Assembly: GCA_003508835.1 (NCBI GenBank)
Contig: PUFA01000532.1
Span: forward strand, 124,001-188,000
Direction: 5' to 3'
DNA from: Eonycteris spelaea
Taxonomy: Eukaryota > Chordata > Mammalia > Chiroptera > Pteropodidae
DNA length: 64,000 bases
A model generated the notes under the pieces. That model was given only the letters and a program-made list of their open reading frames with translations. It was not told where the DNA came from and did not search any database. The first letter of the stretch is position 1; every line of letters starts with the position of its first letter. A program made the position numbers and the translations under genes. This document shows positions 1 to 12,060 of this stretch, piece by piece.

Positions 1-268
1 CAGGGCGCTTGTATGATCATGTTCTGGTGAGGACTCTCTTCCAGGTTTTACAGAACTCTGTCTTCTCATTTGTTGTCACTTAAAGGAAAGTGAGAGAGAG
101 AGCAAGCAAGCTCTCTGATGTCTCTCGTAAGGGCAGTCATCCCAAGACAAGGGCCCAACTCTCCTGGCCCATAATAAACCTAATTTTCTGCTAAACGTCC
201 ATCTCCAAATATCATTCTATTGAGGGTTAGGGCTTTAATGTATGAATTTTAGGGGGAAACAATTCAGT

Positions 269-271
<3 letters not shown>
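1..271 (-). repeat. MaLR (MLT1-like) LTR fragment, cut by the window edge
   Basis: Read on the minus strand, the sequence begins with the MaLR-type head (complement of 'AACAATTCAGTCTA' near 260-273), continues through 'gggttagggctttaatgtatgaatttt' style sequence, a 'catctccaaatatcattc' segment and a GA-rich 'gagagagagagc' block, and ends in the window edge near 'ggtgaggactctcttcc'. This order matches the older MaLR LTRs of mammals. The subfamily cannot be fixed by eye. The element is non-coding here. Confidence 0.65.
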
Positions 272-318
<47 letters not shown>

Positions 319-328
319 TATCTGTGTC
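272..328. repeat. (GT)n microsatellite
   Basis: An almost pure GT run of about 50 bp with a few A interruptions at its 3' side. It abuts the end of the MaLR LTR fragment. Confidence 0.95.
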
Positions 329-2440
329 TTTAGGAAGTAAAAAAATTTATTGAAAAATAATGAAATTAAAATTACTGTATTTTAGGTTTGCTTCATAATT
401 AGATATGTGATAGAAAGATTAGAATGCTCTCCTGAAAACACAGAATTTTCTTTCATGATTGTTTTATTTTTGTCTCCAAGTTAAAACATTAATGTACTTT
501 TATTAGTATGTTAGGACTCATAGGAAATAGTTTTCTCAGAATGATTACTTGTTCTGGGCATATCATTAAAAGGTAGCCCGTCATTGTATTCCAGAGGTTT
601 TCAGCCATTGGTGGAAACAAAGAATGATATGAAAAATACAGTGTCCTGTGAAACGCAATAATAGAAGCTTATAGTACTGAGGAAGCATATTGGAGAACAT
701 TTAATTGTGTCTGAAACATCAGCATAGATTTGAACTCTATTTAGAAGGAAGGTAGAGTTTAGCACTCCACAAAATGTGGATGGATGTTCCATGCTAAAGA
801 CTCAGCATACACAGAAGTATAAATAAGGAATATGGGTGAATGTATTGATTCCAGAATATTTTAGTAATTTAGTCTATCTAGAGCTAAATTGGAAGTTATA
901 CAACGATACTAATTGAGACTCAAGGAAAATGAAGATTTCATATAATAGACCACTTTATCATATTCTGGAATTTAGATTTCTTTCCTCTGATAATTTCTAA
1001 AAAGCATCTAGAATTTTAAGTTAGAGCAGGGGCTAACTATAGGAGGAGATAGGTGATGCATCTGGCAACATTTACTACACTCAACCAAATAGTTTTTCTT
1101 CTTTTATAAAATGTTGTCTTTATGTAATATAAATATAGCAGAAAATCCTATATAATAATATGTAAGACACTGAGATGTAAACTATATTTAAAACAATAAG
1201 AATTATTGATAATCTCTTTTAAAGGTTATTCTCCCTCATTATGTATGTTATCACCAAATCCCTTACTTTTGGTTGACATGGCAACCTGTGGACTCTAATT
1301 CTTTCCTATGGAACATATAGTTTTCTATGTTTTGAGAACTTCCTTGAACCTCTTCATTTTGGCTTTTCTCAAGAATCAAGATAGCTGAAACTCACTTGTG
1401 TTTCTCACCAACTTATCTAGGAGATACTCATAAAAAATGTACTTACTATTTGAGATGGGTCCAAAATTTCCTCACAGTTTCAGCTCAATAAAATTCCCAT
1501 GTTCGTTCTCTAAAACTTCTCATCCATGTCTAGTCATTCATTGGAAGAGAAGGAAAAACATGATGCAGAACACTTTCTCTTTAAATAAACTCAACCAATT
1601 TTCTGCCTTTCATTTGGAGCTCATTTCCTTATTAATAGAAATATGCCTCTAGTCTTCCCTATCATATTGCTCATTAACTTTTCTAGCTAAAATATTGTGG
1701 CACTAAGGCCAAGGTTATAGATCTCATCAGGGCATTGCTTCTTTAGCTTTCTTTTTCTTTTTTTTTTTTAATTGTCTTTATCTACTGGCACCTTTAAAAA
1801 TAATTTTTTTGTCAATGAATAATTTACCATTTTTTACCTTCTCTGCATAGAATACTAATTGCAAGTTGATTCTATTAATAAAGTTGTTTAAGTAGGGAAG
1901 AAAACAACTAGCCAATTATTCAGTTCTAAAATTCATCGCAGTCATTTGAGCACTTAGGGAAGACTATCTGACCTTCCAGAAGAACATTTCTAACAATTGG
2001 AAATAGTGCGCTGACTGTCTCAGTTCATTTCTTATTCTAATACATAAAGGCAATTTGGTAATCTCATTGTATCCTGCAGAATATGAAGGAAATTCTATGT
2101 TAAGAATTAATAGAATTGCCATAATGGATTCAGTAGTACTTGGATAATGAACAGCATTGTTTGTTTTATATAAGACACCCAGAAATTTGCATAATAAAAA
2201 GTCATATTAATTATTGGCAGGTTACTACTTTTTGAATTAATGCAAATAACTGAATCTAAATGTGTATGCAGGCTTAAATTTGACCTAAAACATGGAATGA
2301 ACTATTTTTAAAAAAACTAAGGCTGATGATTATCTTCTTGATCAATCATCTCTTTATCATTTATCAATTATCATGCTTTCAAAAGATTTTTAGAGAAGTA
2401 CATAGCAGAGAGCACCTGGGCCTCCTAATTGTTTCCTTTT
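329..2440. other. AT-rich stretch, nothing recognised
   Basis: About 2.1 kb of AT-rich sequence with short, compositionally random open frames only. No repeat family, splice-site/exon pattern or conserved protein signal was recognised on either strand. Confidence 0.5.
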
Positions 2441-2444
2441 ATTG

Positions 2445-2780
2445 CTGAGCATTCAGTTAGACTACATTTCCTAGCCTCACTTGCTAGATGGAGCCATGTG
2501 ACTGAATTCTGGCAGTAAAATGTGGAACAATATGGTCTGCATCATTTCCTGGTCTTACTTAAACTTTTCCCTCTGTTGGATGTGTGAAATGGCAAAAAAA
2601 TCTGGGAAACCTTGGGAGCCATATGTTGACAATTGTAGAAATATGATATAAAAGGAACTTAGTCTTCTGAATCACAGCTTGGAGAATAGCTACCTTACTA
2701 GCAATGCTCTCAACGAACTGTGATGTGAGCAAGAAATTTAGGGGCTTATCTCCCATATTAGCTAGTACTATTTCAACTAA
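2445..2780 (+). repeat. Ancient interspersed repeat, family not named
   Basis: The segment 'cctagcctcacttgctagatgg' followed by 'gccatgtgactgaattctggc' is the signature of a common old mammalian interspersed repeat. A related copy in the same orientation lies at 40020-40345. Divergence is high and both borders are approximate. Confidence 0.45.
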
Positions 2781-2906
2781 CATAGTTTGTCAATATTTTA
2801 TTAGTATAAAAACTAATAACATAATCATTTTAGAAACTTTTCTCATTATATTGTAATATTTCCCAGTTTTTTCATTTTTAAAACAGTATGTTAGATACTT
2901 TTATGC

Positions 2907-2911
<5 letters not shown>

Positions 2912-2943
<32 letters not shown>
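2912..2943. repeat. (TA)n microsatellite
   Basis: Sixteen or so uninterrupted TA dinucleotides. A pure A tract follows at about 3020-3038. Confidence 0.95.
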
Positions 2944-2946
<3 letters not shown>

Positions 2947-3149
2947 GTTCAACTACCAGCTTTTGCAAAATACACTATTTCAGATTCCTGTGATGGCCAA
3001 CATAATCTCCTTCCTTAATGGAAAAAAAAAAAAAAAAAGGAAAAAATAGAGTGATTGGTTGCTGCAAACTTCATGTCTCCTTCTCTCTCTTGTTTTTTTC
3101 AAATCCATTTCCTACCTCAGCTACATGCACATAACTTCCAGAGAAGCCA

Positions 3150-3671
3150 AACTCTGTTATTAATCCCCGATTATCAGGATGATCCCTTGTGTTAATACTG
3201 AAGAATGTTATTTTGGTGTAAGAATTATTTGAGCTAAATGCACTTAAAAAACAACAAGTTCAAGAAGGGCATTGAAATCTCCCTTTTTCTTCCTGGAAGC
3301 AGGAGATAAAAACTCCCATGCGAAAAATTTCTTATTGCACAAGGAGAACAAAAAATTTCTTTAACAGGGGGTCAAAGCCAAGAGAATTCTATACAAACAG
3401 GCCCTTGTTAAAATAATTCTTATCTCCCTTTAGACTCCCTACATAGTTGTTATTTTCTACAGCTCTCTCTCTCTTTGTTGAACTTAATATGAAAGCATAT
3501 AGGTTCTGTCATTCCTTTGGTCTTCATGTCCTTATGAGGGCTCCCATGCCATGTAAAACTTTATATAACTGTGTATGCTGTCTCCTGTTCATCTGTCTGA
3601 TGTCAGTTTAATACTTAAGTTTAGCCAATAACCCCTAAAAGGATAGAGGTAAAAGTTTACTTCCCCCTACA
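3150..3671 (+). repeat. ERVL-type solo LTR
   Basis: The element ends with 'tgtctgatgtcagtttaat', a short spacer with 'aaaggatagaggtaaaag' and a terminal 'cccctaca', the typical 3' end of mammalian ERVL LTRs. Its upstream part ('tttgagctaaatgcacttaa') matches the corresponding part of the minus-strand LTR at 6796-7372, so both belong to one family. No internal retroviral sequence adjoins it and no clear 5-bp target duplication was found. The 5' border is approximate. Confidence 0.6.
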
Positions 3672-6600
3672 AAATTGAATCAGATAGAAAAAACTTTTGC
3701 TTCATGTGATCAAATGTTGAGGAACACAAACAAATTTATGATGTAAGATTTCTGTTATTTGTAGCATGTGGGAGGAGGATGCTCATGATTTACCCATGGA
3801 GGGCAGTCATCCAAGGTAAGTAGCATTGTGAGCTGAGGTTTGGTGTTTACAACTCAGGAATGTCTTAATTTCAATACTGACTTTTTAAAATTCCTTAGGA
3901 AAAGCTAGTTTTCAACATATGATTAAGTATTAAAGAGAGGTTTTAAAGTATTCATTTATTTTAGAATTTTGAACTGGAATCTTAACCTAAACCCTTCCCT
4001 TGACCCAATTATCTTATTTTGTTTTAGAGATAGCCAGTCATTAAATCTTTAAATCTCAGAATAAAATGATTAGTTAGGTTAGGTTAGGCTGCTGTAAAAA
4101 GACGCCCTTAAATTTCAATAGTTTAAAGAACAAAGAAGAAACAAGTATGTTGGGCTCATGTGACAGTCTAAAAATGAGGGTTTCTGCTTGATGGTGGCTC
4201 TTCTGCATGATTGATGTTCTTCCAAACAGTCATTCAGGGACTTAGGCCAATTTAGCACCTTCCATCTTGAGCATTCTGTTTCAAAAGAAGTTCTATCATT
4301 GCCATTTCAGTCCACGGAAAGGGGAAAGGGGCAGAAGTCCGCATCTGGAGATTTTCCAAACCAAGTAAGGTGGAAATTGCAAATTTTATATTAGCTCACA
4401 TTTTGTCTTGAAAATTCAGGCAAATGTCCACACTTGGCTTTGAAAAGGCAGAGGAATGCTCTTGCTTGTTAGGCAGCCATGTCTAAGTTTCATCTACTAC
4501 TGAAGAAAAAAGAAAATGGTGTTTGTGGAGAACTAGTACATTAAATGTGCAATTTTAAACATATTATAGATTTTGGTTGCTGTAGATGTTCTAAATAAGT
4601 TTGTTTTATTAAGAATACATCATATTGGGTACATAAACTAATGGTGTAATAATACAGAAACATTTAAAAATATATATTAGGGAAATAGAATACATTCTTT
4701 TTAAAATAATAAGATAATTAATACTTTTTTCCCCTTTGAGTTCAAAACAAATATCAGATGAACATTTTTGGATGTTTTAAATCATTTCAAATTATTTCAC
4801 CTTATCAAGTCTTGATATTATGTATTCCAAACTAAAGCTTTCTGTACTTCAAGCTAAAGTTTGGCTATTTGATTACAATTAAGTGATTCTCCATTTTCCA
4901 GAGAAGTCTAATTGTCTTCATCACAAAAGTAAAATAAGAAGAAAGTGAAAAGTAAAGCATGCAGACTGTAAGTGAGAATTATGAGATGTAACTAGCTTTG
5001 TGGAAGCTATAAAAAAGACTTGAGAGGTGGCATTTACTATTTGGCAAAACATTTTTCAATATACCTGTCCTACCTAGATAGAGAAACAAAATCCAGTGTT
5101 CTGTTTATAAAATTAAAAACATTTAAACATTGAACTGCTGACTCTTGGTTGCTGGAATATAGCAACAGGCCCATCATTATATTTTCTAAAATTATAATAA
5201 ACATCATAATAAATACTTTAATATTCACTAAAGAAGAAAAACCTATTGGGTTACCAGCTAACTTCTGGCGACAGATAATTAGTAGTTTAACTTACCAAAG
5301 TAAAAGTAGCAATACAACAGAAAAAAAACCCTTCTTTTTACATACTTAATTATTAAGTCTGTTTTCATATTTAAATACTTATTTTCTGCTAATGGTTCTT
5401 TGAAAAATAAATAAATAATGAAGTTGGTAAAATTAGTCAAGGATTTTACAAAGACCACCCTAAATATTAAGTAAACTAATTTAGCTTGTCAAGACTAGAA
5501 CAGAAATTTCTGACATTATTTTTCTTGTTTATAATGTATAATATTGGAATATTTTATATGTGTAGGGAAAAGATGATTTTTGTCTTTCTTAAATCCTGTG
5601 AACTAAGGTTGCTTCCTGATGGCCTGGCTTCAAGTAATTTTCAGGGTAGGAGGAATCTCATAATGGGAAAGCTACTTGCCCATACAGATATGTTTACTTT
5701 GATAATGGCCACATTTACAGTAAATCTTAAAATAAGTATGCACTTGATTCTCTTTGATTCCTATGGCAGTTGTCATCATTGAAACAGACTCATTTTATTA
5801 ATTTCATGATTTCTTCTAACCAATCTTTACTTGAGCTGTTTAATTAGGTTAAATGGAGAATCAAGACATTATTTGTTTTATCTGTCATTAAATGAACATC
5901 TATATTTTCCAGGATACACTGAGTTCCTCTTAAAAATTTTGAAAGCATATAACTTTTCATTATTTATTATATAAATAATATTTATTTATATAATTGTAAA
6001 TAACATTCACATTATTTAGAAGCATACACACAATGCACAATTTCAAAATTGTAACAAATTTATTTTAATGCATCATTCCTGTGGTTCTTTCGGTTTTCCT
6101 TTTTAAGGAAATATCAGTAATTTCAGTGTCTTAAAGTTTGCATGCCCAGATAATTATTTATTTATTTTTACTTTTTTCCCTTTTCTTGAAACAAATTTGT
6201 TAAGGAGTTAATGTCATTTTCTTTATCTTTTGTTATTAAAACATGACTTCTTTCTCAAAATCATCTCTAGATAGCTTCAATTTTTTTTTTGCAATGAGTT
6301 CAGTTCAAATATTAGCCCCTCCCTCACATAAATAAAGATTAATTTCAAGTTATTACCATTCAGGCAAATAAGAAGTTTCTCTGTATCTACATTCAATTTC
6401 ATTTGTTTTGATCTCATATCTTAATTTAAACAATTTTCCTCAATTTGATTTTCACTGGAAGTAGAGGAAAATAGGTTAATCTTATTCATCAAAATTCTGT
6501 TCTTAGAGTCATATCATATAATGGATGAAATAAACCATAGAGATCATTTAGTCAGCATAATAATTTAATACTTGATTTTTCTAATATTCTTACCACAATG

Positions 6601-6795
6601 TCAAATGGTCTCTTTTAATAACTTACAGTTGTGAGGAATTCATCCCTTAATGTTTGCATAGCTGTGGAAGTTGGAAAGTCAGTTCTTATGCTGAGATTAT
6701 TATGACTATTTATTATTTTACATTATTTTCTATGTACTTTTATCTGAGTCTTCATCAATTTTAACATTTGCTCTCTCTTTTAAGTTGTGCGACTA
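3672..6795. other. AT-rich stretch with traces of old repeats
   Basis: Mostly unassigned AT-rich sequence. About 4085-4430 resembles the fossil of an old mammalian interspersed repeat ('ggctgctgtaaaaagacgcc' start, then a 'gatggtggctcttctgca' segment), but I cannot name it. The apparent reading frames at 5149-5349 and 5486-5782 show no recognisable domain and have AT-driven composition. Confidence 0.4.
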
Positions 6796-7372
6796 TGTAG
6801 GGGAGGAAAAGTAACTTTCCCTGTACCTTCTGAGTTTTTAGCTGAGACCGTAATAAAAACAAATTAACAAGAGAAAAATAAACACAAATTTATACTTTAT
6901 GTATACATGGGAGATACCTAGAAAAAATGAATAACTCAAAGAGGTGGCTTTAAAATTCAAGATTAAATATTATCTTAGTAGGGAAAAGGAAGTGGGAGTA
7001 TAAGCCTCTTATTAGAGTAAATAGCTTTTTTTTTTGAAAGATAAATGGGTTCTTAGAAGAGTAGATGGGAGATATGATTGTGACAAAGTTTGTCTGGGTG
7101 TCGTGTCCACTTAGAGTCTGTTTCCTGTGATGAGAATCGCTCTTTGCTAGTTGATGAAGCTCCTGGGGAGAAATGGTCTATGACAATTGAGTTCCTTTTG
7201 GAGGATCTGTCTTTAGGTAGATAAGGGGAGTTCAGAGATAATCTCTCCCTGAATTTGCTGTTTTTTAAGTGCCTACAGCTCAAAGTAAATAATATACCAA
7301 AGTGGCATATTTTGGGGTGGCATGTCTTAAACTACTGTTGTAATTTAGGGTGGCATATTCTGCTACCCTTCA
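6796..7372 (-). repeat. ERVL-type solo LTR, inverted relative to the copy at 3.2-3.7 kb
   Basis: On the minus strand it starts with TG at 7372, passes through two 'atatgccacccc'-like segments, 'tttgagctgtaggcactta', a 'ctcttgttaatttg' segment near 6865-6885 and ends in 'cctcccctaca' at 6796. TG...CA termini and the same internal order as the + copy support an ERVL LTR of about 577 bp. A polypyrimidine or internal provirus region is not seen beside it, so it is probably a solo LTR. Confidence 0.6.
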
Positions 7373-8872
7373 ATTGAAATTGAGCTAAACTCTTTGGTTA
7401 AGACAGATGTGACAAATAATGCTTTCCTATTTATTATTAGAAGGTATCTTGACAAGAATTGGGCTTAGTGGGAAAGAGAACTTTTGTGTACATTGTAGTG
7501 TCTGCCACTGATTTGGAAGAAAAGAGTGATAGTGACCATATAGTTGTTGACCTGAGAGAAATATTAATTGGAGTTTCTCATACTAGTTTAAAATATCCTA
7601 TTTTGTATGACTCTCTTCTTGTAATCATATTTAAATAATGATATACTATAATCCTTAAGATTTTCTTATTCAATTTTTATCTCCACATAAATGAATACAT
7701 ATTAAATCTATTCAAATTATTTATCTTCATTATACTATTATAATATATATTAATATTTATATTAATACATATTAAAGTTCTATATTAATCTTTTAAATTT
7801 CTTCATTTTTATTTTCCCCAGAACTCTTTTTATAAATATTTATGAATAGTTTGAATTTAATTTATATATTTTGAAATACTAATATTACTTTTTAACTTTA
7901 ATCTCCTAATGTCCTGCATTAGTTAGTTCAGGTCTGTCCTCTAACAATTAGACATCAAAATGAGATTTACCAAGCAAATATTTTGTTAGGTGATATTCCT
8001 GTGTGAGAGAAATGATTAGGAAGCAGGGTCAACCTTCAAACCACATGCCTTTTGACCTCAAGTGAAAAAGAGGGAGAGAACAATCCTAGCCTGCTGTGTC
8101 TTTGAAGTGATTACTCTGTCATTTAAGTGAGGTTCTGCATGATGATCAAGGAGTCTTTAATTCATAGTGAGATGTCAGATAAGTGATGTGTCTCCCAAGA
8201 AGTTACCTGCCTTAGCATCTCTGCTTCGCTCATTCGTTATCTTGACATAAACGCAGCAACAGACTTCAGAGGACTGCAATAGGGACCTTGATCAATGTGC
8301 TTTCTATGGTTGGAGATCTGTGAGGCACAATCTCATTGCTACCAGAAGTCCATATCTGATGAGAGGTTTTCAGTCAATTATACATTTAGATCATTTGGAA
8401 AATAGTTGTACTGTCATAATCAGAAAACACATTTCATATGTCTTTTGTTTAATCCAAACAGAAATATCAGAATTCTAATAGTAATTCAAACACATTATAT
8501 TACTTTAGAATAAAGGGACTCTGTAGATCGAGTTAGCATTTGGAAGAATGACATTTGTTCTTCATCTCAGATGATGGACTAAGACTTATACACACTGGGA
8601 TTTACTTGTTATCTGTTTTAGAGGTAAATATCATGGAAAGGTCAATACATTTGGAATAGATCAGAGTCTAAATGTGAATATTGGTTTTGAATGGGAAATG
8701 CAGTATCTTACACAATTTACCACAAGTTTTATTAAAGACAGTTGTTTACAACTTTTCCAAATGAATGTGCTAGCAATATAAACATATCTTTAGTATTTAT
8801 TTAAAATGGAAATGTAACAACATTGATTGTTAAACTTTGTGTATGTAATGACACATTTATGTTCATTTTTAA
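7373..8872. other. AT-rich stretch, nothing recognised
   Basis: About 1.5 kb without a supported gene or named repeat. The part near 7740-7880 is extremely AT-rich (ATTAATAT-type). Confidence 0.45.
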
Positions 8873-8887
8873 GGATTCATATATTTA
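8873..8887. repeat. Left target-site duplication of the 5S SINE
   Basis: Fifteen bases 'ggattcatatattta', identical to 9115-9129. Confidence 0.85.
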
Positions 8888-9114
8888 TTTTTTATTTATT
8901 TTTATATTTATTTATTTACTTATTTAGGTGACCTCACAGATTTCAAGGACCTTGTCAGCTTACAATCCCTTTATTTTTATATTTTTTATTTTTTCTGCCT
9001 ACAGCATCTGGTCTTCCTAGGTGGTCTCCCATCTAAGTACTAACCAGGACCGACCCTGCTTAGCTTCCAAGATCAGATGGGATTGGGCTTGTTCAGGGTG
9101 GTTTGGCCATAGAT
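8888..9114 (-). repeat. 5S-rRNA-derived SINE (MEG-RS/RL-like)
   Basis: Read on the minus strand it consists of a near full-length 5S-like head (9113-8997), an A-rich linker (about 8996-8976), a unique tail with 'ttgtaagctgacaaggtcc' (about 8972-8925) and a terminal AAAT-rich tract (8925-8888). The perfect repeat 'ggattcatatattta' lies on both sides (8873-8887 and 9115-9129), which is the target-site duplication expected from L1-mediated insertion. Fruit bats carry SINEs built on 5S rRNA, so this is the strongest taxonomic marker in the window. The assignment to a particular MEG subfamily is inference. Confidence 0.75.
8997..9113 (-). pseudogene. 5S rRNA-like sequence (head of the SINE)
   Basis: The complement aligns over about 117 bases with vertebrate 5S rRNA (usual length about 120), including 'gatcttggaagctaagcag' and 'tagtacttagatgggagacc', which hold the box A, intermediate element and box C region of the internal RNA polymerase III promoter. 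Many substitutions, mostly at CpG sites, show it is not a functional rRNA gene. It is the promoter-bearing head of the SINE. Confidence 0.8.
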
Positions 9115-9129
9115 GGATTCATATATTTA
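9115..9129. repeat. Right target-site duplication of the 5S SINE
   Basis: Identical to 8873-8887. It places the SINE 5' end at about 9114. Confidence 0.85.
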
Positions 9130-10286
9130 AACAATGCATTTTCTATAAAAATAAATTCAAAAATTTATTTTTATATATAGAAAAGAGGTAAATGTACCTA
9201 ACATATTTTTATTAACCTCTTGAACAAGTTGATATTTTGCCAACTTTTTAAAAAAATTGAGTCATTTTCAATTTCTAGTATTATTCAAATGTAATATATC
9301 AAATCTAAAATAAGAATATTATATATAGAAGTATCTTAACATTTTTTTAAAAATTCAAATCCTATGAAGAAAGTAATTTTATCAGTTCCCTAAAAAAATT
9401 CACCATTTGCTCATTAATGTGGATTGGTCTTGTAACAAATGACAATGCAAAAATTTTATATAGTTTATATTTAAAAATATGTTTTTTGAGTCTCTTTATA
9501 TCAAAGAATAAAAATAGAGTCAATTTTATAAAGAACTATGAAGGACTAACCATCCACTTCCTGATATGCAAAAATAGAGAAAAAGCATAATTTAAAATCC
9601 AGAAATTTATGTTCATATACTGTGAAAACGGAAAACAATTTTATAACAATGGCCAAGGAAATGGTGAATGAGCAGTTCTAGTTAACACCTCATTATTCAA
9701 GAGATTTAAAATTACCCAATACACTGAGAAACATTGCCATCATTCTTGTATAAATCACACACAAGTTTGGACTTAGGGACTTTTAATTGGTAAGTACAAT
9801 AGCTCAGGGAGAACTATTGGTCTTGATTTTAAAGAATGAAAAAAAGCTATCTGTAAACTATTACTATAATATAAAATAAATTCACATACAGAGAGCATCA
9901 CTTGTTTGCTAAGATTATTTTTTATTTTAATTTAGATTTAGTGTCCAATATGAGAGATGATATTACCTAAAGATAATATTTTCTGTCTTTTTAGGGCACT
10001 ACTACAATCTTGCTACATACAAAGATAGTAAAATTTGCCTCTTTAACTATTGAGAGAGGGACCTTTTACAAATGATATTCCTAGGTCTGGCCTCATGAAC
10101 CTACTAAATAAGAATCTTTATGTATGATCCAAGAAATCTGAAAATTTTAATAAATTCTTCAGCTAATTCTTATGGTTTTAAAATTTAAGAGCCGATGACT
10201 AAGAGAGAGCAGATAAACTCTATTGAGAACAATAAATGAAACAAACAGACAGACATCTTTAATGACAGATGTAGCTTTCATATCTT
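9130..10286. other. AT-rich stretch, nothing recognised
   Basis: About 1.15 kb of AT-rich DNA with no supported feature on either strand. Confidence 0.45.
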
Positions 10287-10515
10287 TTTCTTTTCTTTTT
10301 TTTTTTTAAATTTTTTATTAGTTTATTGGCATAACATTGGTTAATACAATATATATAATTTTCAGGTGTACATTATCATTTGACATCTGTATATTCTATT
10401 GTGTTGTTTACCACCCAGTTTCCTTCAGCTACCATATATTTGATTCCCTTTACCTACTTCACCCTCCCCCTAGTCTCCTATATTTGACCCTCATTACCCT
10501 GTTCATATCATTTTC
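10287..10515 (-). mobile_element. L1 3' end (bat-type)
   Basis: A poly-T tract (10287-10308, the poly-A tail on the minus strand) is followed by 'taacattggttaatacaat', 'ttttcaggtgtacatt' and 'tgacatctgtatatt'. This order is the 3' untranslated end of the L1 lineage common in bats and related mammals. A similar end occurs at 54795-55225. The element is truncated and non-coding; a short MIR-like fragment may follow at about 10530-10580. Confidence 0.65.
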
Positions 10516-11483
10516 TGAACTAGAGGAATTGCTTATGACTTTAGGGCTTCAGTTTTCTTGTCTTCAAGATGAGGAAACTTTATGGATTTGAACAGAAGCA
10601 AAACTCTTCACAATAATAAGCACACTTTGGAAAAAGTTGTAAACAGTAGGGTACTACGCATTTGATCCTTATTAGTTTTTTTTCTGCAATCCATTTTAAG
10701 AATTCTGGAAGAACTGTTATCTCTTTTCTCCTCTATGTCTAATTGAAACTATTTTTCTCAGTCAAAATATAATAAATTAAATCAACCTGATGAAATTACC
10801 CAAGGTTACAAATAATAGGAGTTCTAGTTGATATTTTTTTTCTACCTATTTTCATTGAATTTATCTCATAGTAGATATAAAAAGTTTTTTTAGTTGGTCT
10901 TTTGCGCAAATATTGAAGCAAAACATGTCAAAAATTAAATCAGATTTTCCTCTCAGTAGAAGGAAAGTGGTAGAGCCAACTGAATCCCAGTGTAGTTTCA
11001 TAGCATCTTATTTACAAACACTCTTATATACCAAACAACATGACATTTTAAATCAATAGGCTTTATGTGACACACTATAACATTACTCTTTATTGTTACT
11101 TCATGAAACCAACAGTGAAGTAGATTTTAAATTGTTAGAATAATTGTTTTCATCTATACATAAAATGTAAAAACTGGTTTTAACATTTGAAGATTGTAAA
11201 TTCTGTTATTTTAGTACAGCCATTATTCAGATGACAAAGATGTTAAAATGTATTTAATTGAGAGAGATTTATTGTAGTCTAATATTCAAAAAATAATCAA
11301 TTTGAAGTGATAAACAGATATCTACGAATTAGTTTATACATCCATGATAAAATTATGTGGTAGTATTTTGCATATATAAATTCTGTAGCAGTTTACTTTC
11401 CTGGATTGTGCTTTAATCTGCAAAAGATTTATTTCTAAAGAAGAGATGTGGAGTCATTTTGTAAATTTTCTTCTTACTAGGTT

Positions 11484-11562
11484 TTTGTAGTAAATCCTTA
11501 AAATGTTACATGATTTGTAGTAAATCCTTAAATGTTTTGTAGTAAATCCTTAAAATGTTACC
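11484..11562. repeat. Short tandem triplication, unit about 22-29 bp
   Basis: Three consecutive copies of a unit built on 'ttgtagtaaatccttaaa' lie at 11484-11512, 11514-11535 and 11536-11562, differing by small indels. Origin by local slippage is likely. Confidence 0.9.
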
Positions 11563-11599
11563 ATGATTCAGTGAAAAAGTATCAAGCCACAAAAAGGTA

Positions 11600-12060
11600 T
11601 GGGGAAAACTAAAGTATATATTATTAAGGAAAAAGCCAGTCCAAAAATACTACATACTATATGACTTAAACTATTTATATTCTGGAAAAGGCAAAAGTAT
11701 ACAGACAGTAAAAAGATCAGTAGTGGCAGATTCAGGGGATGGGAAGGATGAATAGATGAAAAACAGGAAGGTGTTTTTGGTCACCAGAACTACCTTATAT
11801 GATACTGTAATGGTGGACATATGATGTTATACTTGTGTCTGAACTCAGTACTACATACAACAAAGACTGAAACCTTGTGTAAAACATGGACTTTAGTTAA
11901 TAACGTATCAATATTGGTTCATTGATTGTACCAAATGGGCCATATTTAATGCAAAACATTAATAAATAGGGGAAACTGGAGGTGAGTGATACACATGGAA
12001 CTCTATACTTTGCTCAATTTTTCCTTAAACTAAAACTAGTCTAAAAATTAAGTTCATTAA
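11600..12060 (+). mobile_element. Old L1 (L1M-type) 3' untranslated region
   Basis: The order 'atgacttaaactatttatattctgg', 'agacagtaaaaagatcagt', 'tgatactgtaatggtggac', 'aaacatggactttagtta', 'tcaatattggttcattg' follows the widespread L1M 3' UTR. No coding part is present. The HAL1-like element begins about 100 bp downstream. Confidence 0.75.

Noticed and set aside
4073..4088. Telomere-like GTTAGG repeats
   Set aside because: Only about two and a half units of TTAGG(T), not the vertebrate TTAGGG, and too short to mean anything.
8997..9113. Functional 5S rRNA gene
   Set aside because: Multiple substitutions and the fused A-rich tail with target duplications show a SINE.
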